NCBI GenBank assembly: GCA_000785145.2
Contig: JSZA02000021.1
Span: 1-64,000, forward strand
DNA: 64,000 nucleotides
Direction of reading: 5' to 3'
From: Candidatus Thiomargarita nelsonii
GTDB lineage: Bacteria; Pseudomonadota; Gammaproteobacteria; Beggiatoales; Beggiatoaceae
Under the pieces are notes generated by a model. It was not told the DNA's origin and did no database searches. It saw only the letters and a program-made list of their open reading frames with translations. Position 1 is the first letter of the stretch. Each line of letters begins with the position of its first letter. Positions 32,641 to 43,035 of this stretch are shown piece by piece. The translations under genes were made by a program, and so were the position numbers.

Positions 32641-33717
32641 CTAGTTTGTCATAGGCAAACGAATATAAAATCGACTCCCTTTTCCCATGTCACTTTCAAC
32701 GCCTATTGTGCCACCATTGGTTTCTACAAAGTCTTTGCATAAAATTAAACCTAAACCAGTCCCCGGTTCATTGGCGGTACCCTTCGTGGTGTGACTCACA
32801 TCTATTTTGAACAATTTCTCAATGTCTTGAGGATCGATGCCAACGCCAGTGTCTTTAATTGAGATTTCAAGCTCAGCACCCTCTTGTTGAGAGGATATTT
32901 CCACTTGTCCGTTTTGAGGTGTGAATTTGATCGCATTGGAGAGCAAGTTTCTGATCACCGTATTAATCATGTGTTCATCGGCAAAAACATCCCCTTTCTC
33001 AATAGAAGAGAATATATTGAGATTTTTACGCATCGCTTGAGCGCTTAACAGGCTAATATTATTGTCAACTATCATCTTCAAGTTTAAGCCGCTCGGCTGA
33101 GCCTTGAGCCGACCAGTCTGCAATCTTGACCATTCGAGCAGGTTTTTTAATAAACCCTGGCCGATTTTTGAATTTTGCAGAATCATCTGCATAAATTGTT
33201 CTTTGTCAACTTTGTAATCGCCTACTAAAAACTCAGTTAAGCCAATTAACCCATTGAATAGGTTACCCAAATCGTGCGCGATGATGGAGAAAAATTTGTC
33301 TTTGGTGGCATTGGCTTGTCTTAATTGTTCAACGGTTTCTTTCAATTTGATATGCGTATGAACGCGAGTGATTAATTCTTCGGCATTAAAAGGCTTGGTG
33401 ACATAATCAACGGCACCCAATTGAAAGCCTTCGATCACTTTTTCTTTCTCGGTTTGGGCCGTCAGAAAAATGACAGGTATTTTGGCAAATGCAGCATTTT
33501 GTTTTAATCGTCTGCACACTTCAAAACCGTCCATCTCAGGCATCATAACATCTAGCAAAATGAGATCAGGCTTCTTTTTGAGAATCGTCTTGAATGCCTG
33601 AGCACCACTTTTGGCGAAGGTAAGATTATAGCCCATTTTCGTCAGCGTATTTCCTAATACTTTTAAGTTATGTGGATTGTCATCCACAATCAAGATGAGT
33701 GATGATTTTTTATTCAT
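32641..33717 (-). CDS. Response regulator-histidine kinase fusion (REC-HisKA-HATPase)
   Basis: The 358-residue cytoplasmic protein starts with a receiver domain (VDDNPHNLKVLG at 11-22; phosphoacceptor Asp in LILLDVMMPEMDG at about 53-65; Lys in YVTKPFN). It continues into a HisKA domain with the H-box SIIAHDLGNLFNG (about 144-156), then a HATPase_c domain (N-box NLLSNAIKFTPQNG, G1 DTGVGIDPQD, G2 GTGLGLILCKDFVE). It differs from the neighbouring kinases, whose H-box is MSHEIRTP, and lacks their C-terminal tail. This layout, with an N-terminal receiver, suggests an internal node in a phosphorelay that is itself phosphorylated by another kinase, probably one of the kinases upstream. Confidence 0.92.
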   Translation of the reverse strand: MNKKSSLILIVDDNPHNLKVLGNTLTKMGYNLTFAKSGAQAFKTILKKKPDLILLDVMMPEMDGFEVCRRLKQNAAFAKIPVIFLTAQTEKEKVIEGFQLGAVDYVTKPFNAEELITRVHTHIKLKETVEQLRQANATKDKFFSIIAHDLGNLFNGLIGLTEFLVGDYKVDKEQFMQMILQNSKIGQGLLKNLLEWSRLQTGRLKAQPSGLNLKMIVDNNISLLSAQAMRKNLNIFSSIEKGDVFADEHMINTVIRNLLSNAIKFTPQNGQVEISSQQEGAELEISIKDTGVGIDPQDIEKLFKIDVSHTTKGTANEPGTGLGLILCKDFVETNGGTIGVESDMGKGSRFYIRLPMTN

Positions 33718-33775
33718 AGATTTTTATAAAGCAAGATTTAGACCATTAACTCGCCCAAAATAAATTTTGGACTCC

Positions 33776-36105
33776 AAAAATTCAGGAAATTGATTTAAGC
33801 TATTTTCAATTTCTTCAAATTCAAAATTTTCAATCAATTGACACAAATTCTTTCCATAATCGTAGAGGTGCAGCCGCTGAGAAGTTTATCCTAACGTTTT
33901 GACTTTTAATGCAAAGTCATTGATTTCGTCCAAATCGAAGCCTTCATGAATTTCTTCCCATTTTAAGTGGCATTGTTCTAATTTTTCTAGAAAATCACTG
34001 AGAGGGATTGAGATTGGGCGCCGTTCAAAGGAAATATGATTGAAATCAAGGCGGTCATCCCTGGTGGCGGAAACTTCGACATCCCGTAAAGTGATTTCAA
34101 ACACGCTCCCTTGCCCTTTTTGGCTGTGGACGCTAATTTGACCATTCATCATTTCGACCAATCGTTTTGTGATGGCGAGTCCCGTGCCGCCATATTTTCG
34201 GGTACTTTGACCATCTTGTTGTCGGAACGATTCAAAAATAATATCTTGTTGTTCTTCGGGAATACCGATGCCAGTATCTGCCACGGAGAGGATTAAATCG
34301 ACTTTGCTGTGAGCTGTATAGATTTTGTGGATACTCAGTTTGATAGTCCCCTGTTCAGTAAACTTAATGGCATTTCCGAGCAGATTGAGTAGCACTTGCC
34401 TGAGTCTCGTTTCATCCAATCGCAGTGCCGATGGTAAGTCTTTATCAATTTCTACAATGAATTCTAGCTTTTTATTGGCTATCTTGAGCGCGAAAATCTG
34501 TTCTAATTCAGCAACAATGACAGCAAGATTGATCGGCTCAGACTGAATATCCATCCGCCCTGCCTCAATTTTTGAGAGATCAAGTATATCATTAATCAAA
34601 GTCAGTAGCGTTTTCCCCGCGCTTTGAATTGAGGATAACAAATCAGAAAAACCGATGACGGTCTTTGGCTTCAATAATTTGATGGGTTGAGCTTTGTAAA
34701 TCATCAGTCATTTTGTTGAAGGAACAGCCTAATTTTGCTATTTCATTCTCTGATTTGATGGCGACTCTATGAGAAAAATCCCCTGTCGCTATCTTTTGCG
34801 TCATGTTAGTCAGTTTTTGAATGGGGAGCAGGATGTTATTTTTTGACCACTGCGTAAAAAAATAGAAATTCAATAGTACAAAAACCAGAATCATCCAAGT
34901 GATTGTCTTATGGATTTTTGTAGCCGATTCCATCTCTGACATGAAAATATTAGCCTGTTTGCCGGCCACATTTGAGATTGCCCTGCCCGTATTAATGGCT
35001 TTTGTTGCTGCATCAAACCAAGTTTCTGCATCTACCGGATATTCCACACTTTTGAGGACTTTGATAATAACCCAAAAACGATCTGTCTTAACCGTTATCG
35101 GTTTATAGACCAGTATTTATCCTGAATTTAAGCGCACCAGTCCTTCTTTTCCTGACAGTATCTGTTTTGCGACATCAGGATAGTCTTGTTTGATATTATG
35201 GTGTGAACGCTTCAGTTTTTCCATCATTCCCCACTCCTTTGCTTCGTCGGGATGATGGAGATAGAATCCGGCTTGATTAGCTAAAATGTAATTGCCCTGC
35301 GTTTCGAGGATTTTTTGCAAAAATAATGGCGTGTTTGTCACTAAATTGAAGACAATAATCCCTGCCCGCTTTTTTCCCTCAAGACAAACGGGAGTTGCAA
35401 AGCGCATAACGGGTTTAAATGGAATTTCAATTTTTCCCCGTTCTATATTGAGATCAAGCGGAGATATATATATTTTTCCCGGTAGCAGATTTTAGCTGTT
35501 CCGCCGTCTCTTCTTTTTCTATCAATGTTTTAGCTAATAGGGTGACACTGTGATGGCTACTGATGTTCAGCAAATCAGTAGAAATGCCAGATAAATAATT
35601 TTGAAAAGAGGCTTTTCTTTTAAAAATTTGTAGAGAAGCCGCCTTGATCGCCTCTTGTTGTTGATGGCTGGCTGCCAAAACATTTTCCCTTAACAGATGA
35701 AATGAGTGCATAAATTTTTTTTCAAATGTGACAATCGCTTGTTCCATCTCCTTTGAAGCTTGTCCCTTTAAAAGCAACACTTGTGCAATAGATTGTTCCA
35801 CTATGGCGCGATAGTGTTTGATTTTATTCTTGGGTATCTCCTTTTTTTCCCATTTCCAGAAATTTTGAAAAAAGTGGAGATGAGTCGCCTTCACTACTTC
35901 CGAGAATGATGGCACCCAAACCACGTTCAATGGCTTGCCATTCGGCTGCTGTATTCAGGTAACCGGCAATCTGGGTTTTGATTTTATATTGCTTTGCGAG
36001 ATTTTGCTCTTCAAACGCACTCTTAATGATCACGCCTACCAGTATTAGCAATACGCACAATAAAATGGCTGACACGATAACAAATTGAGATTTTAATGTT
36101 TTCAT
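33776..36105 (-). pseudogene. Decayed hybrid sensor kinase (CACHE-like sensor, HAMP, HATPase)
   Basis: Pieces in at least four frames read as one kinase: membrane segment and sensor (36105-35824), helical sensor (35930-35454), CACHE-like sensor (35407-35117), membrane segment and HAMP (35047-34643), and HATPase plus tail (34704-33886). Lesions: shifts at an A7 run near 35842 and at an AT run near 35470; an in-frame TAA at about 35117; an out-of-frame deletion near 34650 that removes the H-box MSHEIRTP; short losses ([10 protein letters not shown] for [15 protein letters not shown], and GTGLAITK for [10 protein letters not shown]); loss of the receiver domain; and a TAA near 33886 where intact relatives have GAA in LGETSQ. 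Without the phosphorylated His it cannot autophosphorylate. It lies between two intact kinases with the same core and is a clear pseudogene. Confidence 0.9.
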
Positions 36106-36138
36106 ATTTTTTATCTGGTAGGCATGGAACGAAGGTGC

Positions 36139-38007
36139 TCAACCTATCAATTCAGGAAATTGATTTAAGCTATTTTCAATTTCTTCAAATTCAAAATTTT
36201 CAATCAATTGACACAAATTATTTCCATAATCGTAGAGGTGCTGCTGCTGAGAAGTTTCTCCTAACTTTTTGACTTTTAATGAAAAGTATTTAATTTCCTC
36301 CAAATCGAAGCCATCATGAATTTCTTCCCATTTTAAGCGGCATTGTTCTAATTTTTCTAGAAGATCAGATCGCGATGAGGGATTGATATTGGCGGCATGA
36401 ACAGGGGGTTTGTTGACAGACTCAAGCATTTTGTGCTTTAAATAGCGTGATAATTCAGTCAACAATTCTGATATCGAAATAGGTTTGGATAAATAGCCAT
36501 CAAAACCATAAGCCTTGATTTGTGATTGTTCATTCACTAATGCGGAGGCGGTTAAAGCAATAACCGGTATCTGTTGAGTAGTCGGATTCTTTTTCAATTC
36601 CGATATCGCCTCATAGCCAGACATGACCGGCATTTTAATATCCATTAAAATGATATCCGGTTGAGATTCTTCAGCAAAAACTAAGCCTGTCGCTCCCTCT
36701 TCGGCTTCTATGACTTCCAGATTGAGTTGAGATAAGCTTTCTCTGATCAGAGAGCGATTGGATTCAATATCATCGACAACCAGTATCCGAGCGCGTTCAA
36801 ACAAGATATTTTTGAAATCAATCTTTTTCTTATCTGTAGCGAGGGGCGCCGGGTTGCTAAGCTCGACATCCCGTAAAATGATTTCAAAGACGCTCCCTTG
36901 TTCTTTTTGGCTACGGACGCTAATCTGACCATTCATCATTTCGACCAATCGTTTGCTAATGGCGAGCCCCAATCCGGTACCGCCATATTTTTGACTATTT
37001 TGACCTTCCTGTTGTTGGAAAGCTTCAAAAATTTTCTTTTGTTGATCTTCGGGAATACCGATGCCAGTATCTGCCACCGCGAAGATTAAATCAATTTTGC
37101 GACTGTCATTTTTTTGACAGCGTTCATGGACGCTCAGTTTGATATGTCCCTGTTCGGTAAACTTGATAGCATTACCGATTAAATTGAGTAGCACTTGCCT
37201 GAGTCTCATCCCGTCCAGTAGCAATGTTGGCGGTAAAGTTTGATTAATTTCTATAATGAATTTTAAGCCGGCTATTTTAAGTGCGAAAATCTGTTTTAAT
37301 TCATTCAAAAGCTGAGACAGATTGATCGGCTCATATTGAATTTCCATGCGCCCTGCCTCAATTTTTGAGAGATCAAGTATATCATTAATCAATGTCAGTA
37401 GCGTTTTCCCCGCGCTTTGAATTGAGGATAAATAACTTTTCTGCTTTTTATCGGTAATCAGTGATGATAATAATTCTGAAAAACCGATAACGGCATTCAT
37501 GGGTGTGCGTATTTCATGGCTCATGTTAGCCAAAAATTCGCTTTTGGCACGATTGGCGGCTTCTGCCGCCTCTTTAGCTTGTTGAAGCGCCGCTTCCGCT
37601 CGCTCACGTTTAATGATTTGCAAGCGCAGATCATTCCTTTCTTGGCGCAAACTTTGCTCCAATTCGGTTGACTGAGTGACATCGGTTATGGAGAGCAACA
37701 AAACGGCATTGATCTGGCGGAACTGTTCAATTTGTAAGTCGAAGTAGCGTTCCTGTCCATCAGGTGCCTGATGGTAAATTTGAGAGATGATGAGTGGCTT
37801 GGTTTGTCTATTATTTTGAATAATTTTTTGTAACACATCCTCATAGCCAATCAGCATACAAAAAACATCGGTGAGCAAGTATCCTGATAGATCAACAGGT
37901 ACATCTGTTAGCCATCGAGGCAAGATATGATTGTTCCCCATGATGATTAATTTTTTATTAATCAAAGCATGTCCAATTTCGTGAGAGTCGTGCATAAATT
38001 TCATCAT
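36139..38007 (-). CDS. Hybrid histidine kinase (PAS-like, HisKA, HATPase, REC, tail)
   Basis: The 622-residue cytoplasmic kinase begins with a PAS-like domain (about 10-130: [18 protein letters not shown]..., [25 protein letters not shown]), then a coiled coil with the S-helix pattern, HisKA with [19 protein letters not shown] (about 160-178), HATPase_c ([32 protein letters not shown]), receiver ([11 protein letters not shown], phosphoacceptor [20 protein letters not shown]), and a helical tail of about 65 residues ([14 protein letters not shown]...). The tail occurs in all four kinases of this type here and resembles an HPt bundle, but the usual HxxKG His is Ser-Leu-Lys (FSLKVKKLG). The ATG directly follows the upstream kinase stop (38008), so the two are co-transcribed. 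Confidence 0.92.
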   Translation of the reverse strand: MMKFMHDSHEIGHALINKKLIIMGNNHILPRWLTDVPVDLSGYLLTDVFCMLIGYEDVLQKIIQNNRQTKPLIISQIYHQAPDGQERYFDLQIEQFRQINAVLLLSITDVTQSTELEQSLRQERNDLRLQIIKRERAEAALQQAKEAAEAANRAKSEFLANMSHEIRTPMNAVIGFSELLSSLITDKKQKSYLSSIQSAGKTLLTLINDILDLSKIEAGRMEIQYEPINLSQLLNELKQIFALKIAGLKFIIEINQTLPPTLLLDGMRLRQVLLNLIGNAIKFTEQGHIKLSVHERCQKNDSRKIDLIFAVADTGIGIPEDQQKKIFEAFQQQEGQNSQKYGGTGLGLAISKRLVEMMNGQISVRSQKEQGSVFEIILRDVELSNPAPLATDKKKIDFKNILFERARILVVDDIESNRSLIRESLSQLNLEVIEAEEGATGLVFAEESQPDIILMDIKMPVMSGYEAISELKKNPTTQQIPVIALTASALVNEQSQIKAYGFDGYLSKPISISELLTELSRYLKHKMLESVNKPPVHAANINPSSRSDLLEKLEQCRLKWEEIHDGFDLEEIKYFSLKVKKLGETSQQQHLYDYGNNLCQLIENFEFEEIENSLNQFPELIG

Positions 38008-39486
38008 TTATTTCCCAGTGATTGATTTTATCAGGAGCGGAAATTCATTTAAACCGTTTTCAATTTCTTCAAACTCGAAATCTTGGACCAATTCACATAA
38101 ACGCTCACCATAATGACAAAAGTGTGATATATTAGCTTTTTTACCTAAAGTTTGTTGAGAAAATGCTTTTATTTCTTCCAAATCGAACCCTTCCTGAATT
38201 TCTGCCCATTTTAATCGGCATTGTTCTAGTTTTTCTATCAATTCCTCAGAAGGACTGATATTTGCAAAACAGGCATTGTCGATGATCGGTGTTGCCTTCT
38301 TGAAAAAAATGCAGTCATCCCTAGCCGGCTCGGTAGTGGGCACTTCGACATCCCGTAAAGTGATTTCAAACACGCTCCCTTGTTCGCTGCGGACGCTAAT
38401 CTGACCATTCATCATTTCGACCAATCGTTTGCTAATGGCAAGCCCCAATCCCGTGCCGCCATATTTTCGGGTAGTTTGACCATTTTGTTGTTGGAAATAT
38501 TCAAAAATAATATTTTGTTGATCTTTGGGAATACCGATGCCAGTATCCGCGACTGCGATAATTAAATCAATTTTGCGACTGTCATTTTCTTGAGAGCGTT
38601 TATGGGCACTCAGTTTGATGTATCCCTGTTCGGTAAACTTGATGGCATTACCGAGCAGATTGAATAGCACTTGCCTGAGTCTCGTTTGATCGAGTACCAG
38701 TGTTGGTGGTAAGTCTATGTCTATAATGAATTCTAGGCTTTTTTCGGCTAGTTTGACGGCGAAAATCTGTTCTAATTCGGTAAAAATGAGCATCGGATTG
38801 ATTGGCTCAGTTTGAATTTCCAGCCGCCCTGCCTCAATTTTTGAGAGATCAAGTATATCATTAATCAGAGTGAGTAGGGTTTTTCCGGCTTTTTTAATTG
38901 AGGAGAGATAACTTTTCTGCTTATCGGAGCTAATCAGTGAGGACAACAAGTCAGAAAAACCGATCACTGCATTCAAGGGGGTGCGGATTTCATGGCTCAT
39001 GTTGGCCAAAAATTCGCTTTTGGCACGATTGGCGACATCTGCCGCCTCTTTGGCTTGTTTTAAGGCTATCTCTCGCGCCTCAGCTTGCTTTTGTAAATTT
39101 CGCAAGGTAATGTGGGTTTCAACACGGGCTAACACTTCCTCAAATTGAAATGGCTTTGTTATGTAGTCCACTCCGCCAATAGAAAAGGCTTTAACTTTGT
39201 ACAGTATTTCATTTAAGGCACTGATAAAGATAATAGGGATGTTGCGGGTTCGTTCATCGCCTTTTAGGTGTTCGCACACTTTGTAGCCGTCCATGTTGGG
39301 CATTTTGATGTCAAGCAAAATCAAGTCTGGGGGTTTTGCCTGCGCTGTTGATAAGGCATGACGACCACTTGAGGCGGGTCGAACTTGATAACCCCGTTCG
39401 CTTAATATGTTGATTAATAGGCGTAAATTAGCAATCGCATCATCTACGATTAAAATGTTGGGTTTGGGTGGGGTTTTTTTAGTCAT
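38008..39486 (-). CDS. Receiver-histidine kinase (REC-HisKA-HATPase, tail)
   Basis: The 492-residue cytoplasmic protein has an N-terminal receiver ([30 protein letters not shown]), a coiled linker, HisKA with [20 protein letters not shown] (about 163-182), HATPase_c ([37 protein letters not shown]), and the shared helical tail ([19 protein letters not shown]...). In the tail the HPt-like position reads FSQQTLG, so no phosphorylatable His is visible. No internal C-terminal receiver is present, unlike 36139-38007. First gene of the kinase operon running to 32641; the paired order suggests that it signals to, or receives from, the next gene. Confidence 0.93.
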   Translation of the reverse strand: MTKKTPPKPNILIVDDAIANLRLLINILSERGYQVRPASSGRHALSTAQAKPPDLILLDIKMPNMDGYKVCEHLKGDERTRNIPIIFISALNEILYKVKAFSIGGVDYITKPFQFEEVLARVETHITLRNLQKQAEAREIALKQAKEAADVANRAKSEFLANMSHEIRTPLNAVIGFSDLLSSLISSDKQKSYLSSIKKAGKTLLTLINDILDLSKIEAGRLEIQTEPINPMLIFTELEQIFAVKLAEKSLEFIIDIDLPPTLVLDQTRLRQVLFNLLGNAIKFTEQGYIKLSAHKRSQENDSRKIDLIIAVADTGIGIPKDQQNIIFEYFQQQNGQTTRKYGGTGLGLAISKRLVEMMNGQISVRSEQGSVFEITLRDVEVPTTEPARDDCIFFKKATPIIDNACFANISPSEELIEKLEQCRLKWAEIQEGFDLEEIKAFSQQTLGKKANISHFCHYGERLCELVQDFEFEEIENGLNEFPLLIKSITGK

Positions 39487-39618
39487 TTTTTTTTATGGAG
39501 TAAATTAAGCCATGAAATAAATTTCATGGCTAAAAGCTCAAGTACCCTAAAGGGTACTAAAACAATTCTCACATCAAGGGCATTTTTCGGCGATTTAATT
39601 TGCAACAACTCTAATAGA

Positions 39619-39699
39619 TAAGTCGCTCAACAAAAGTCTTTTAATATTTTCAACTTTCAAAGAAATCCTATTTTTTAAAAAAATAGGATTTCTATAAAT
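39619..39699. repeat. Partial MITE-like element (left end plus hairpin core)
   Basis: TAAGTCGCTCAACAAAAGTC... (39619 on) matches the left terminal repeat at 6708, then CAACTTTCAAAGAAATCC leads into the 33-nt hairpin core (39660-39693). The right terminal repeat is missing. The 1.48-kb stretch 39487-40968 holds this, further hairpins (39963-39995, 40805-40879), gene remnants (40010-40432) and one small frame (40542-40691). A GTACCCTTTAGGGTAC-type hairpin is at about 39541-39558, just beyond the kinase start. Confidence 0.75.
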
Positions 39700-39962
39700 T
39701 GCCCTTGAGGTGATGAAAATATAAATAATTGTATGGCGTCATTTTCGGGCTTCGTACCAACCCGCATGGCGTACATAATGTATTTCCTTAATCGATATTT
39801 AAAGTGTTTTTTTGGAGTACGATTGATGCGCTCCAAACAACATTAATCGAGCTAATACTCACATAAAATTAAATTTAATTTCATAAAAAAGGAGACGACA
39901 TGAGCTTTAGGCTGGAGCTTTGAAATTTCTTATGCTTCGTGAGCCCACAGATAAAAATTGCT

Positions 39963-39995
39963 AGAAATCCTATTTTTTAAAAAAATAGGATTTCT
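39963..39995. repeat. GAAATCCTATTTTTT hairpin
   Basis: AGAAATCCTATTTTTTA and its complement form a 33-nt palindrome. It is directly followed by the truncated GTGGATACGC...CCACCCTACATG repeat (40010-40043). Confidence 0.85.
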
Positions 39996-40009
39996 TTGAA
40001 TAATAATAA

Positions 40010-40432
40010 TCAGGTGGATACGCACAGCTTAATCCACCCTACATGTATGGATTTTCGCAAGGCTTGATTGATTAATTTGTCAGGTTTTTGGGGAGCCAGT
40101 TGTTGGAACAGTTCAAGTATATCTTCGTCAATGTAAATTGTGCGCCTTACTGTCTCTAAAGGACGTGACTCTCGTTCGCCTGTTCCCCGTTGAATTGTCG
40201 CTACGTCTGGTATTCATTAAGCCATCTTCCTTCAGCATCAAAGGCCGTGATAATACGATAAATAGGTAAATATTCCTCACTATAAATAATAATTTTTTGA
40301 CTGCCCCTTGTTAGTGCTTAGCCATAGATTGCCCAGTTCATCTTCTAAAATTTTATTAATGGTGTCATTATGTATCCCGCCAGCATAGTAAAAGTGCCCG
40401 TCGCCCTATCAAATTTATTCGGGCTGATGGTG
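40010..40432 (-). pseudogene. Remnants of an antitoxin-like gene and a propeller sensor
   Basis: No intact gene is present, but three frames read like degraded coding sequence on the minus strand. From 40432 to about 40303: FDRATGTFTMLAG, then after a shift NKILEDELGNLWLSTNKG, the typical blade motif of two-component-regulator propellers. From about 40300 to 40205: IIIYSEEYLPIYRIITAFDAEG, unassigned. From about 40204 to 40010: ETVRRTIYIDEDILELFQQL...LINQALRKS, like a ribbon-helix-helix or BrnA-type antitoxin C-terminus. This last fragment has no start codon, and its final residues (HVGWIKLCVST) are encoded by an intruding repeat. The assignments are by motif only. Confidence 0.5.
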
Positions 40433-40541
40433 AGATTTATTAGTTTTCCTCGTTAAAAAAACTATAGAGATGTTATAATCACTCGGATAAACCGAACCAT
40501 TATATCAAAATGGGACTGGTTTAAGCTAGGAGAACAAAGAC

Positions 40542-40691
40542 ATGACAGAAGAACACCAACAGGGTGAACAAACCAAGCCGTTTTTTTTAGCGAATGTTAA
40601 TCAACTTTTTGATGACATCAAAAACTGGTTAGCTGACAAAGAACTGCACATAGAACAACGAAAAGTTCAAATTAACGAATTATTAAACTGA
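40542..40691 (+). CDS. Small acidic-basic protein, 49 residues, unknown
   Basis: The ATG at 40542 follows TAGGAGAACAAAGAC, a good ribosome binding site, and the frame runs 49 codons to TGA at 40689. The product is hydrophilic and helical: MTEEHQQGEQTKPFFLANV, then LFDDIKNWLADKELHIEQRK. No homologue is recognised. It stands alone between remnants and hairpins; the strong start signal is the main evidence that it is translated. Confidence 0.45.
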   Translation: MTEEHQQGEQTKPFFLANVNQLFDDIKNWLADKELHIEQRKVQINELLN

Positions 40692-40804
40692 CCAATTAAA
40701 TCCATTAAGTTAAGCCTAAAAATATGCGTGCCGAATATATTCATAAAACTTGAACAAATTTTTGGTGAGTAGATAAAAAATTTAGTCTTTTATGTTCTAT
40801 TTAT

Positions 40805-40879
40805 AGAAATCCTATTTTTTCAAAAAATAGGATTTCTTTGAAAGTTGAAAATCCTATTTCTTGAAGAAATAGGATTTTT
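40805..40879. repeat. Twin GAAATCCTATTT hairpins
   Basis: A 33-nt palindrome (40805-40837) and a second, slightly different one (40847-40879, ATCCTATTTCTTGAAGAAATAGGAT) are separated by TTTGAAAGTTGA, which is the inverse of the CAACTTTCAAA flank of the MITE-like elements. They could terminate transcription before the ATPase gene at 40969. Confidence 0.8.
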
Positions 40880-40968
40880 AGACTATTGGAGATATTTGTA
40901 TAACTCGGCTTAATGCCATTGACGCGCTGGCGTGTTCAGCCGAAAAATATAGGAGAAAACCAACAAAC

Positions 40969-42234
40969 ATGCAATATCCGTCTCTTAAAACCCTCAACTT
41001 AAAAAATTACAAAAACTTAACAATGGATAATGCGCCGATTGAATTGCATCCGTTGAATATCCTTATTGGGCCAAATTGTTGTGGAAAGAGTAACTTAATT
41101 GGCACACTCCATTTCTTAAAAAACTGTGTGACTGCCAGAGCAGACATTGGTTTGACTGGACTAGAGGTAGCTCTTGATCATTTAGGAGGTGCTAAAATCT
41201 TAAATGGCAAAATAACACGTCCTGCTGGCGTTAATTTTGAATTTGAATTTAGTACGACTGAGCTTATGCAGCGCGGGGGCGTACTTGAACTTGGCTTAGA
41301 GATTCCAACTAATGGCAGACGAGTGACGATACATCAAGAGTTATTGCGTACTGGCAATGCTGATAAACCCTTTTATTATTATCAATGCCATGATAGAGAA
41401 AGTGGCAAAGGGCGAGTCTCTTTCTACAATGAATCAGAACGGGGCAGCCATTTTGAACAATTACATGATGTGCCCATCAACGATTTAGCTTTAATAAGCA
41501 TTACAAAGTTACTTGAAAATAGCCAACTCCCACCCGAAAAAGCGCCCCTATATAAAGTACGGCGACATCTGATGGAAACCATCGCGCAGTGGCGTTTTTA
41601 TAATGCGAATCATACGAACTTATATAACATTCGCAATTCTGAGCCAAAAATTGGTGGGCAAGAAGTCCTACTTTCCGCTGCTCTCGAAAATCTGTCATTG
41701 GTTCTCTTTAATCTTAGTAATCAATATATTGATTTTGAAGAAAATATTAATAATGCGATGAAAGCGATTTTACCCACAACACGTCGGGTTAGAGCGATAC
41801 CATCAGGACGTTTAGGGCTCACAGTGGAATGGTATTTTGAGGGTATTGAAGAGCCATTTTATCTGAATGAAATGTCAGATGGTGCGGTGCGAATGCTCTG
41901 TTGGGCGGTTATTCTACATTCGCCCGTTTTACCACCGTTACTTGTCATTGATGAACCAGAATTGGGCTTGCATGTGGCTTGGATGAGTACTTTAGCACAA
42001 TGGCTAAAAAAAGCGGCTAGAAAAACTCAGGTAGTCATTGCGACACATAGCCCTGATCTTCTTGATCATTTTACAGATAATCTGGAAGATGTCATTTGTT
42101 TTTGTAGATCAAAAGAAAATTTTATGCCAAAACATTTATCACGAAAACGGCTGTCAAATGCCTTTGAAGAAGGATGGCAATTAGGCGATCTTTATCGCGT
42201 CGGTGATCCTGATGTGGGAGGTTGGCCGTGGTAG
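40969..42234 (+). CDS. AAA-type ATPase of a two-gene ATPase/TOPRIM-like pair
   Basis: The 421-residue product is an ABC/SMC-like ATPase of the AAA_21 or OLD-like type. Walker A is GPNCCGKSN (about 34-42), the signature region is LNEMSDGAVRML (about 302-313), Walker B is LLVIDEPELGLH (about 324-335), and the switch His is in IATHSPDLLDHF. The ATP-binding halves are separated by a helical-beta insertion (about 60-290). In systems such as OLD/Gabija or PARIS (AriA), such ATPases sense phage signals and control a TOPRIM nuclease. The next gene overlaps the end of this one and looks TOPRIM-like, which supports that reading. It could also be a housekeeping RloA-like protein. No signal peptide; cytoplasmic. 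Confidence 0.85.
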   Translation: MQYPSLKTLNLKNYKNLTMDNAPIELHPLNILIGPNCCGKSNLIGTLHFLKNCVTARADIGLTGLEVALDHLGGAKILNGKITRPAGVNFEFEFSTTELMQRGGVLELGLEIPTNGRRVTIHQELLRTGNADKPFYYYQCHDRESGKGRVSFYNESERGSHFEQLHDVPINDLALISITKLLENSQLPPEKAPLYKVRRHLMETIAQWRFYNANHTNLYNIRNSEPKIGGQEVLLSAALENLSLVLFNLSNQYIDFEENINNAMKAILPTTRRVRAIPSGRLGLTVEWYFEGIEEPFYLNEMSDGAVRMLCWAVILHSPVLPPLLVIDEPELGLHVAWMSTLAQWLKKAARKTQVVIATHSPDLLDHFTDNLEDVICFCRSKENFMPKHLSRKRLSNAFEEGWQLGDLYRVGDPDVGGWPW

Positions 42235-42947
42235 TCTGGTTATTTGCGGGAGGCGGCGAATCAGAAGTGAATGGCTTAATCCCCCATTTTCTCGAAAAGC
42301 ATTTTTCAGATTGTCAATTTGAGAGAAAAACGCCTATTTACAAGAAACCTGCCGGCAAGCGAAAGCAGGGGGTTTCCTACGGATACGGCAAAACAGGCAA
42401 AAGTCTGGCCGTGCAAATTAAAGAACGTTTGAAAACAGCTTTAGACAATGAAGCGCCATGTCATCTCATTTTGGTAATAGATGATTTGGATTGTCGTGAC
42501 AAGGATAAGCAAACACAAATGTTTTTGGAAGCGATTGATACGGTGGCGGGTGCAGCCGCGATAAAACGCCTGATAGGATTTGCTGCACCTGAGTTAGAAG
42601 CATGGCTCATTGCGGATTGGGACAACACCGTTGCCAAACATGTTGATTTTCGTGGATGTCATCAAGCCATGCGTTGGTGGTTAAGTCACGATAAAAACAT
42701 TCCGTTTGACGCACCTGAATCCTTTAGCGAATATGATTCTGACAGAGACTGTTGTTTTGAGAAACTTTCTGAAGCACTGATTGCATCGACTGAACAATAT
42801 GAGTGCAAGGAAATATTTAGCAAAGGAGAACATACACCTTTATTATTAGGGCAAATAGACGTTGATAAACTAAGCAATAAATGTCCAATTTTCAATGAAT
42901 TATATAATGGCCTCTCTACTTATTGTGGGAATGTTCGTCCTAATTAA
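42228..42947 (+). CDS. DUF4276-like, TOPRIM-like partner of the ATPase
   Basis: From GTG 42228, six bases after GGGAGG, the product has about 239 residues; a TTG at 42222 is too near that ribosome binding site. Its first strand runs into a glutamate turn, WLFAGGGESEVNG (about 3-15). Later come LVIDDLDCRDKDK (about 83-95) and GFAAPELEAWLIAD (about 118-131). A turn Glu after strand 1 and a DxD at the end of a later strand are the metal-binding pattern of TOPRIM nucleases, and PELEAWLL-type motifs are typical of DUF4276. The start overlaps the ATPase stop (42234), showing tight coupling. I infer a metal-dependent nuclease controlled by the ATPase. TOPRIM identity is by motif, not by a search. 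Confidence 0.65.
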   Translation: MVVWLFAGGGESEVNGLIPHFLEKHFSDCQFERKTPIYKKPAGKRKQGVSYGYGKTGKSLAVQIKERLKTALDNEAPCHLILVIDDLDCRDKDKQTQMFLEAIDTVAGAAAIKRLIGFAAPELEAWLIADWDNTVAKHVDFRGCHQAMRWWLSHDKNIPFDAPESFSEYDSDRDCCFEKLSEALIASTEQYECKEIFSKGEHTPLLLGQIDVDKLSNKCPIFNELYNGLSTYCGNVRPN

Positions 42948-43035
42948 AAACCTTAACGACAGGGATAAGTCAAAATCTTATTAGACACTGCAAATAAAAA
43001 TTGGCTCTCATATCGGTTTTGACTTATCCCTGTGT

